Assembly (NCBI RefSeq): GCF_002362315.1
Contig: NZ_MTZV01000004.1
Coordinates: 62,001 to 126,000 of the forward strand
From: Paraburkholderia acidicola
Lineage (GTDB): Bacteria; Pseudomonadota; Gammaproteobacteria; Burkholderiales; Burkholderiaceae
Direction of reading: 5' to 3'
DNA length: 64,000 nt
The translations under genes were made by a program, and so were the position numbers. The notes under the pieces are model-generated. The model saw nothing but the letters and a program-made list of their open reading frames with translations, was not told the DNA's origin and did not search any database. Within the stretch, counting starts at the first letter, position 1; the number at the start of each line of letters is the position of its first letter. Positions 9,050 through 15,624 of the stretch are shown in pieces.

Positions 9050-9304
9050 GCCACGTTAATTCGCGGCCCACTGGAGAACGGCTGGCGGGCAGTGTGAGCA
9101 GCGGACTCATAATCCGCTTGCAGCCTGGCGCGCTGGCTTCGGCCACTACCCTTCCCGTCAATGGCGACAGGCCTTCCGGCGATTTAACCTTGTCGCACCA
9201 CAGCGCACAGGCAGGGGGTTTCGACCCAGTCGAGCCATCGCACTAACGGGAAAACGATAGGCAAACCCATGCGAAGTGGGCCTGATCCGCGACGCGCGAC
9301 ATCC

Positions 9305-10507
9305 TCATCGCGCGGTATTCGCAATCTCTTGCGCCATCTTGCGCAGAAAACCATCGAGCGAAAAATCGCACTGCGCATCGGCATGGCCCTGTTCGGCGAG
9401 ACGCTGCGCGAGGTCCGGCGATGCACGCAAGGTACTCACCGCATCGGCGAGTTCCTTCTCGTCACCAGGCTGCACCAGCCAGCCATTGCGCTGGTGCTGG
9501 ATGATTTCGGTAACGCCGCCGGCCGCAGTCGCGATGACCGGCTTCGCAGCCGCCATCCCCTCGACAATCACGCGCCCAAACGGCTCCGGTTCTGTCGATG
9601 TATGCAGGATGACGTCCATCGCTTTCATCCACGCCGGTATCTCGTCGCGAAAGCCGACGAAGTGTACGCGTTCGGTGACGCCGATGCGCTTCGCGAGATC
9701 GCGCAGTTCCTGCGCGTAGGCGTGCTCGCCATACAGCGCATCGCCGACGAGTACCAGATGCACGTCGGGCAAATGGGCCAGTGCGGCAATGGCAACGTGC
9801 TGCCCCTTCCACGGTGCGATCCGGCCGAACAGTCCCGCGAGCCAGGTGTGTTCGGGCAAACCGAGGCGCCGCCGCAATACGGCAATGTCGCTGGCGTCGA
9901 GCGAGCCGAAACTATCGAAGATGCTCGTGTCGATGCCGTTATGCACGACGGTCAGTCTGTCGGCCGCCCCGCCGGTGAGTGCCGCAAGCGCCTGTGCGGA
10001 CGCGCGCGAATTCGCGACTACACGATCGACCACATGGCAAACGATCCATCTGACGATGACGCGCTGGGCGAAACCGAAGTGTTGCGACGACATGATGTCG
10101 TGCAGATACCAGATGACGGGCCGACGATGAAGCGGCTTACCCAGTGCGCCGAGCACGAGTGCCTTTTGTGTGTTTAGAAACAGAACATCGAAACGTTTTG
10201 CCTCTGCGGCGATGGCCCGCACCTGGCTCACGATACCCGGTAGTGCGCGCAACCAGCCGAATCGTATCGATTGCCGGTGGATGCTCGACACGCGTTCGTT
10301 GCCGATCACCTGCACGTGCACGCCGAGCGCTTCGAGTCGCGCGCGAAAGGGTCCCTCCGACAGCAACACGACCTTGCCACGAGACGCGTACCGGCCAGCC
10401 AGCGACAGCAGCGCAAACTCTGCCCCACCGAGCTGGCCGCTCTGATCGACAAACAATACCGTGAGCGTCTGGGCGCTGGAATCCGCGGCACGCCGGGGTT
10501 GGTTCAT
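9305..10507 (-). CDS. GT4-family glycosyltransferase
   Basis: A 400-residue retaining glycosyltransferase with the GT-B fold. The N-terminal domain opens with VLFVDQSGQLGGAEFALLSLAGRYASRG, whose Gly-Gly loop is typical of GT4 enzymes. The C-terminal nucleotide-sugar domain contains GLFGRIAPWKGQHVAIAAL, VGDALYGEHAYAQ, and the E-x7-E motif region EPFGRVIVEGMAAAKPVIATAAGG. Acceptor unknown; a role in a surface polysaccharide or glycolipid is the usual one. I chose ATG 10507 (MNQPRRAADSS); a GTG at 10549 would add 14 residues of low-quality sequence. It stands alone on its strand. Confidence 0.87.
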   Translation of the reverse strand: MNQPRRAADSSAQTLTVLFVDQSGQLGGAEFALLSLAGRYASRGKVVLLSEGPFRARLEALGVHVQVIGNERVSSIHRQSIRFGWLRALPGIVSQVRAIAAEAKRFDVLFLNTQKALVLGALGKPLHRRPVIWYLHDIMSSQHFGFAQRVIVRWIVCHVVDRVVANSRASAQALAALTGGAADRLTVVHNGIDTSIFDSFGSLDASDIAVLRRRLGLPEHTWLAGLFGRIAPWKGQHVAIAALAHLPDVHLVLVGDALYGEHAYAQELRDLAKRIGVTERVHFVGFRDEIPAWMKAMDVILHTSTEPEPFGRVIVEGMAAAKPVIATAAGGVTEIIQHQRNGWLVQPGDEKELADAVSTLRASPDLAQRLAEQGHADAQCDFSLDGFLRKMAQEIANTAR

Positions 10508-10866
10508 AACGGTTCCGGTGCGAACAGGTAAGCCGTTTCTCGCGAACACGATGCATCACCGAGCGCTCTCATCGCGGATCATGCGTTCGCTTTACTCCGA
10601 CAATGCTGACTGATTCACCCGCTCCATCAGGGCAAGCGTCAGCGGCCGGGTAGAAGCGTAATCACAGGAGCCGATATTGTTTGTCGCGATTTGTAGCGAT
10701 CCGTCGAACGCGCACGCACAGTCTGCTCGACCGATGGCCCCGATGTCCAGACCGTTATTCCACCAGCATGATGTGAGGCGCGCCGAACGTGGCGGGGAGG
10801 CTTGCCTGGCGCTGTCGCGCCAGGCGTTTGCAGTGTCGCAGCAGGACGCTGTCGATCAGAAGAAGA
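10508..10866. other. Intergenic region with a 9-bp hairpin
   Basis: No gene is seen in this gap between the AEC transporter stop and the GT4 start. A perfect hairpin (GCCTGGCGC, loop TGTC, GCGCCAGGC; 10804-10825) follows the transporter gene in its direction of transcription. It has no T-run on either strand, so it is at best a weak terminator or an mRNA 3'-end stabiliser. The rest shows no repeat or promoter I can support. Confidence 0.5.
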
Positions 10867-11811
10867 TCAGAAAAAGTAAGCAATCAGCAAGCCTTCTGTC
10901 AGCACACCGAGCAGAGTACTGACCAGAATCGTGGCGGTTGCATCGGTGGTGTAGGTGTTGCTCTTCAGCGCGAACATTGCAGCGGCCGTTGCAGTCGGCA
11001 CAGCGCCCGTGATGACCGCCTGGTGTGCAGGCGCACCGACCACACCGAACAGCACCGCACCGAGCGCCATCAGTGCCGGCTGCAGCACATTCTTGATCCC
11101 GAGGTTGGTCAGCACATTGGCATTGATGACGAAGCGCTCGCCGTACAACATCAGTCCAAGTGCAAATAGCGACGTCCCACCGGCGGCCTTCGCGATCAGA
11201 TCGACGGATGTGAGCACCGGTCCAGGCAAGGTGACGTGCGCGAAGCTCAGCACCATGCCGAGGATAGGCAGCCAGACAATCGGATTGATCACCGCTCGCA
11301 CAATGCTCTGCCCGAACACATGCAGCGCCTCCTGCCAGCCGTTTCCTTCAGTGCCCTTGCCGTGCAGATTCGTCAGCACAATAGTGAGCGGCAGCATGAA
11401 GATGCTGGTGATCAGATTGCCGACCAGCACGGCGAGAAACCCCTCAGGCCCAAATACTGCCGCCAGAATGGGCGCGCCGAAGTAAGCCATATCGGGAAAC
11501 GCGCAGACCAGCGCCTGCATCGTGGCCGTACGCAGATCGTGCTTGAACACATAGCGGCCCACGAGCAACGCAATCACATAGGTGCCCATCAACCCCAGCG
11601 TCAGGCAGGCGGCAAAGCCCACGTTCTGCAGTTTGTCCGGCGAGGTCTTGACTGCCCCTTCGAACAGCGCAAAAGGCAGTGCGAAACGAATGACCAGTGT
11701 GGCAAGCACGCCCGCATCGGCGTGCTTCAGCAGGCCGAGCCGGCACGATAGCCAGCCGAGCCCGATGACGAACGCGATCGGCAACAACCCATTGAGAATG
11801 GTGTTGAGCAC
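10867..11811 (-). CDS. AEC-family transporter (malate/auxin-efflux-carrier type)
   Basis: A 314-residue membrane protein with ten predicted helices arranged as two five-helix repeats, as in the auxin efflux carrier family, which also includes bacterial malate and malonate carriers. It starts at a GTG with a strong AAGGGGGT Shine-Dalgarno eight bases upstream. The central segment AFPDMAYFGAPILAAVFG matches the broken-helix region of the family, and GLMLYGERF marks the second repeat. It lies 64 bp downstream of the malic enzyme gene on the same strand. That suggests, without proving, that it moves malate or a related dicarboxylate for that enzyme. Confidence 0.88.
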   Translation of the reverse strand: MLNTILNGLLPIAFVIGLGWLSCRLGLLKHADAGVLATLVIRFALPFALFEGAVKTSPDKLQNVGFAACLTLGLMGTYVIALLVGRYVFKHDLRTATMQALVCAFPDMAYFGAPILAAVFGPEGFLAVLVGNLITSIFMLPLTIVLTNLHGKGTEGNGWQEALHVFGQSIVRAVINPIVWLPILGMVLSFAHVTLPGPVLTSVDLIAKAAGGTSLFALGLMLYGERFVINANVLTNLGIKNVLQPALMALGAVLFGVVGAPAHQAVITGAVPTATAAAMFALKSNTYTTDATATILVSTLLGVLTEGLLIAYFF

Positions 11812-11875
11812 AGCAATACCCCCTTTTTATGGCTGCTCTGGCTATCCTGGCGGGTTCGGATTGGTTCGGGCTGGG

Positions 11876-13594
11876 TCAGGCGACGCTGCTTCTGGTCCGG
11901 CTGAACGGGACGTAGTGCGGGGCCCAGATCTTCGCGCGGATCAAACCTTCTATCTGATCGGTATCGATGCCCTTGGTCAGTCCTTCCTTATGCGCCTGAA
12001 GGGCCACCGCAAGCGCCACCGTCACCGACACCTCGCGCAGCGAAGTGACAGGCGGCAGCAGATTGCTGCGCGGATCGTTGCGCGCGGGCGAAGCCCCGGC
12101 CAGCGCTTTGGCTGCGACCATGAACATGGCGTCGGTGACGCGTTCGGCCTTCACGGCAATGGCCCCGAGCCCGACGCCAGGGAAGATATAGGAGTTGTTG
12201 GTCTGGTCGACCTTGAATCTCGCGCCATTGCGGGTCAGCGGCGGGAACGGGCTACCCGTGCCGATGACAGCCCTGCCCTCGCTCCATGCTTCGAGGTCTT
12301 CGGGGGTTGCCTCGGCGCGCGAGGTCGGATTCGAGAGCGGGAAAATGACCGGCCGCTTGTTGAACTCGGCCATCGCGCGCACCACCGGTTCGGAAAACGC
12401 GCCCGGTTGCCCCGACACGCCGATCAGCACCGTTGGCTTCGCGTTGCGCACGACATCGAGCAGTGCGATCTTGTCCGGGTGATCGAGCGTCCAGCCGCCA
12501 ACCGCCGCCTTCTGCTGCACGAACGGTTGCTGGAACGAAGCCAGACCCTCCATGCCCTCGACCAGCAAGCCATCGCGATCGACCATGAAGAAGCGCCGGC
12601 CGGCTTCGCTGTCCGACAGACCCGCATCCGTCATCGCCTGACGGATCAGACTCGCAATCCCGCAGCCGGCCGAACCGGCGCCCATCACGGCAATACGTTG
12701 CTCGGTGAGCGGCACACCGGTGACGTTGATCGCCGACAGCAGCGTGCCGGTCGCGACGGCCGCGGTGCCCTGGACATCGTCGTTGAATGTGCAGAGGCTG
12801 TCGCGGTAGCGCTCGAGCATACGGGTCGCGTTGTTCTTCGCGAAATCTTCCCATTGCAGCAGCACGTGCGGCCACCGCTTGATCACCGCCTGGACAAACG
12901 CGTCGATGAAATCGTCGTACTCCTGCCCACGCACGCGTTCGTGGCGCCAGCCGATATAGAGCGGATCGCTCAGGCAATCGGGATTGTCGGTGCCGACGTC
13001 GAGCATGATCGGTAGCGTGGTGGCCGGGTGAAGCCCGCCGCAGCCCGTATAGAGCGCGAGCTTGCCGATCGGAATACCCATGCCGCCCGCACCCTGATCG
13101 CCGAGGCCGAGAATGCGCTCGCCGTCGGTGACGACGATCGCCTCGACGTTATCGAAACGCGGATGCGCGAGGATCGCTTCGATACGGTTCTTGTGCGGCA
13201 AACTCAGGAACAGCCCACGCGGCTTGCGGAACAACTTGCTGAATTGCTGGCAGCCGGCGCCGACTGTCGGTGTGTACACGACCGGCAACAGCTCCTCGAG
13301 GTTCTGCACCAGCAGTGCGAAGAACAGCGTTTCATTGCTGTCCTGCAGTTCTCTGAGAAACGCGTAGCGTTCGAGATCGGTGGCGAAACTGCGCAACACC
13401 TGCAGGCGCCGCGAAACCTGTTCTTCGAGCGTGCCGATATTCGGCGGCAGGAGGCCGTGCAGATCGAAGAGATCGCGCTCGGCTTCGGTGAATGCCGTGC
13501 CTTTGTTGAGCAGGGGATCGGCGAGCAATTCATAACCGGAGAGAGACGTCGTCAGGTCGGATGAAGCCGCTGCGTTGATAGAAGCGTTGGGCAT
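11876..13594 (-). CDS. maeA: NAD-type malic enzyme
   Basis: A 572-residue malic enzyme, converting malate to pyruvate and CO2 with reduction of NAD(P). The N-terminal half has FFALLVQNLEELLPVVYTPTVG, which contains the catalytic Tyr in the VYTPTVG motif, and IVVTDGERILGLGDQGAGGMGIPIGKL, the malate-binding motif. The nucleotide domain holds CTFNDDVQGTAAVA (metal ligands) and the Rossmann GAGSAGCGIASL. The size of a SfcA/MaeA-type enzyme without a phosphotransacetylase tail argues for the NAD-linked class. The start is ATG 13594, with GAGGAG seven bases upstream. It is first in a two-gene unit with the AEC transporter. Confidence 0.92.
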   Translation of the reverse strand: MPNASINAAASSDLTTSLSGYELLADPLLNKGTAFTEAERDLFDLHGLLPPNIGTLEEQVSRRLQVLRSFATDLERYAFLRELQDSNETLFFALLVQNLEELLPVVYTPTVGAGCQQFSKLFRKPRGLFLSLPHKNRIEAILAHPRFDNVEAIVVTDGERILGLGDQGAGGMGIPIGKLALYTGCGGLHPATTLPIMLDVGTDNPDCLSDPLYIGWRHERVRGQEYDDFIDAFVQAVIKRWPHVLLQWEDFAKNNATRMLERYRDSLCTFNDDVQGTAAVATGTLLSAINVTGVPLTEQRIAVMGAGSAGCGIASLIRQAMTDAGLSDSEAGRRFFMVDRDGLLVEGMEGLASFQQPFVQQKAAVGGWTLDHPDKIALLDVVRNAKPTVLIGVSGQPGAFSEPVVRAMAEFNKRPVIFPLSNPTSRAEATPEDLEAWSEGRAVIGTGSPFPPLTRNGARFKVDQTNNSYIFPGVGLGAIAVKAERVTDAMFMVAAKALAGASPARNDPRSNLLPPVTSLREVSVTVALAVALQAHKEGLTKGIDTDQIEGLIRAKIWAPHYVPFSRTRSSVA

Positions 13595-13910
13595 CGTAAT
13601 CTCCTCGAATGGATCAACGGAAGGATAAGCGATCGCGATAATCGGCGCATTTAAGCTGCACCGCGCGTTCGCATGGCATCCATGACGCAACGATGAACGA
13701 CAAACGGTGCATTCGTGTGACAGCGCCGTGATGCAGGGTCAGTCCCACTTGACTGCATGCTGATCCGGGAGTCGGTATGATGCAACGAGCCGCGACCGAT
13801 GGTGACAGCTTCACGGAATGCGCATCGCGCACTACCGACGGTCGGAAGCGGTCCTATGCGGCACAGAAGATGTGCCTGACAGCAGAGATCCCGATACGGA
13901 GCGAACAAAC

Positions 13911-14336
13911 ATGATTTTGCGCAAGGCAATATTGATTACGGTCGCACTCGCATCCAGCATCGGCGCTCACGCGCAGGTCGCTGGCACGCAACCGCTCAGC
14001 GTCACCGTCGAGCAATCGCAGGCCCTCCTGCAGGGCTGGAGCGTCAAGAAGAGCATTCTCGGCAAGGCGGTCTACAACGATCAGAACCAGAAAATCGGTT
14101 CGATCCGCGACCTGATCGTGGCACCCGACGGTACGGTCAGTGCGGCTATCGTTGCTGCGGGCGGCTTTCTGGGTGTTGCCACACACGATGTCGCGGTGCC
14201 GGTCGGCGCGCTAGATATCCGCGACGGCAATCTGTATCTGGCGGGCGCGACGAAGGAAGCGCTGAAGGCAACGCCTGCGTTCCAGTACACCAAGGTACAG
14301 ACGCCGCCCAAGCCGAAGAGCGATCAGAAGCATTGA
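13911..14336 (+). CDS. Secreted PRC-barrel domain protein
   Basis: A 141-residue protein with a clear signal peptide (MILRKAILITVALASS, cut after AHA-Q), so periplasmic. The mature part contains a PRC-barrel: SILGKAVYNDQNQKIGSIRDL, DGTVSAAIVAAGGFLG and HDVAVPVGAL. The C-terminus is a short Lys/Pro-rich tail. PRC-barrels bind partners or RNA in RimM and photosynthetic reaction centres; in small secreted betaproteobacterial proteins the role is unknown. ATG 13911 was chosen because the signal peptide starts there and CGGAG lies about 10 bases upstream. It is divergent from the malic enzyme gene. Confidence 0.85.
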   Translation: MILRKAILITVALASSIGAHAQVAGTQPLSVTVEQSQALLQGWSVKKSILGKAVYNDQNQKIGSIRDLIVAPDGTVSAAIVAAGGFLGVATHDVAVPVGALDIRDGNLYLAGATKEALKATPAFQYTKVQTPPKPKSDQKH

Positions 14337-14480
14337 GTGGGATTCAGCCATTCGACCGCAACCCGTCAGCGTGACGGGACGGTCTCGCAGGGCACCGTGA
14401 TGAAGACGATCGGGCAATCGAAATCGCTTTATCACGGCCACCGTTGCGGCATGCTAAGTGACCTGAGTCAGTGACCCGAG

Positions 14481-14801
14481 TCAGTGACCTGAAGAAAGTT
14501 TCAGACCGATCAGGCCGATGACGATCAACACTGCGCTAGCGACCCGCGCGAGCGTCACCGCCTCGCCCATCATCACGATCCCAAATACGAACGCGCCGAC
14601 CGCGCCGATCCCGGTCCAGACTGCGTAAGCGGTGCCGAGCGGCAACTGGCGCATGGCCATCGCGAGCAGGATGAAGCTGCCGAGCGCCGTGACGATGGTG
14701 AACACCGACGGCCACAGGCGAGTGAAACCTTCAGAGGTTTTGAGTCCGGCGGCCCATGCGACTTCGAGCAGGCCGGCGATGAAAAGAAGAATCCAGGACA
14801 T
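14481..14801 (-). CDS. gdx: SMR-family guanidinium exporter (Gdx/SugE)
   Basis: A 106-residue four-helix protein of the small multidrug resistance family. The first helix contains the essential Glu in [17 protein letters not shown], and the [16 protein letters not shown] signature follows. The [17 protein letters not shown] sequence places it with SugE/Gdx rather than EmrE. Members of this subgroup work as dimers in the inner membrane and export guanidinium in exchange for protons. The upstream leader carries two ACGG-loop hairpins forming a guanidine-II riboswitch, which supports the substrate directly. GGAG lies close upstream of the ATG. Confidence 0.93.
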   Translation of the reverse strand: MSWILLFIAGLLEVAWAAGLKTSEGFTRLWPSVFTIVTALGSFILLAMAMRQLPLGTAYAVWTGIGAVGAFVFGIVMMGEAVTLARVASAVLIVIGLIGLKLSSGH

Positions 14802-14823
14802 GTGACGACTCCATGGTTTAGAT

Positions 14824-14866
14824 GGGGCCGTCCCCGGTTGTTGCGGATACGTAAGGCCGTCCTTAC
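14824..14866 (-). promoter_or_regulatory. Guanidine-II (mini-ykkC) riboswitch
   Basis: Two small hairpins sit in tandem in the leader of the exporter gene. On the minus strand the first reads GTAAGG-ACGG-CCTTAC (14851-14866) and the second GGGG-ACGG-CCCC (14824-14835). Paired stems each capped by ACGR are the definition of the mini-ykkC class, in which two loops dimerise around guanidinium and turn on translation. The second stem ends about 22 bases before the start codon, so it can control access to the ribosome binding site. Confidence 0.92.
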
Positions 14867-14925
14867 GAACCGTAATTATATCAAAAATGCCTTTATCGGG
14901 CTGGCAGGCCGATCACGCTGGCCGC

Positions 14926-15624
14926 TCACGTTGCACCAACAAGCCGGTAACCCACCCCCGTCTCCGTGACGATATGCTCCGGCTGCGCAGGGTCGCGCTC
15001 CAGCTTTTGCCGCAGATGCGCCATGTAGATGCGCAAATAGTGATGGCTCTCGACATGCGACGGCCCCCACACGTCACGCAGCAGTTGCCGGTGCGTGAGC
15101 ACGCGGCCAGCGTGCCGCACGAGCGTCGCCAGCAGCCGGTATTCGATCGGCGTCAGATGAATGGCGGCACCATCGCGCGACACCTGGCGCAGGGCGAGAT
15201 CGACGGTGACCGCGCCGAAATGCACCTGAGGTGATTCGTTAGCACCGCCCTGATTGCGCCGGCGCATGTGGGCGCGAATCCGCGCGAGCAGTTCGGAAAC
15301 GCCGAATGGTTTGGTCAGATAGTCGTCGGCACCGGCATCGAGGGCGGCAACCTTCTCGCTTTCCTGGGTACGCGCCGACAGCACGATGACTGGCAGTTCG
15401 CTCCAGCCGCGCAGTTCGCGGATCACGTCGAGACCGTCGGTATCGGGCAAGCCAAGATCGACGATCACGAGATCAGGTTTGCGGGTCGCCGCCTCGATGA
15501 GGCCCTGCTTGCCCGTTTCCGCGTCGTACACGGTGATGCCCTCGCCTTCCAGCGACGTGCGCACGAAACGGCGAATCTGCTTTTCGTCTTCGATCAGAAC
15601 GACGGTGATGCTCGGCTCATTCAT
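14926..15624 (-). CDS. kdpE: KdpE response regulator
   Basis: A 232-residue OmpR-type regulator of the potassium operon. The receiver domain has the acidic pair EDE near residue 12, the phospho-acceptor Asp in LVIVDLGLPDTDGLD near residue 54, and the conserved Lys in YLTKPFGVSEL. The C-terminal winged helix carries LTPIEYRLLATLVRHAGRVLTHRQLL and a DNA-recognition region VESHHYLRIYMAHLRQKLE, close to E. coli KdpE. The start ATG overlaps the kdpD stop by 8 bases, so the pair is translated together. The gene is last in the kdp cluster. Confidence 0.95.
   Translation of the reverse strand: MNEPSITVVLIEDEKQIRRFVRTSLEGEGITVYDAETGKQGLIEAATRKPDLVIVDLGLPDTDGLDVIRELRGWSELPVIVLSARTQESEKVAALDAGADDYLTKPFGVSELLARIRAHMRRRNQGGANESPQVHFGAVTVDLALRQVSRDGAAIHLTPIEYRLLATLVRHAGRVLTHRQLLRDVWGPSHVESHHYLRIYMAHLRQKLERDPAQPEHIVTETGVGYRLVGAT

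Larger units (their letters stand above)
8842..9304. other. Intergenic region with tandem 10-mers, a -10 element and a tRNA-like stem-loop
   Basis: No gene is visible in this 463-bp gap. It holds four tandem 10-bp units (8911-8950), a doubled GTTCAGGT (9014-9030), an inverted repeat TGGCT/AGCCA around a minus-strand TATAAT (9036-9053), and a tRNA-Met-like anticodon arm (9101-9117). The left part is probably the promoter and leader of the DUF4126-permease unit. The right part is downstream of the GT4 gene. Confidence 0.6.

Noticed and set aside
9080..9150. Functional tRNA gene
   Set aside because: Only the anticodon arm fits. No acceptor stem, D-arm or T-arm can be paired around it, and the best T-arm-like stretch is 14 rather than 5 bases away.
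10804..10825. 9-bp hairpin after the AEC transporter gene as intrinsic terminator
   Set aside because: The stem is strong but lacks a T-run in either direction; noted only as part of the intergenic region.
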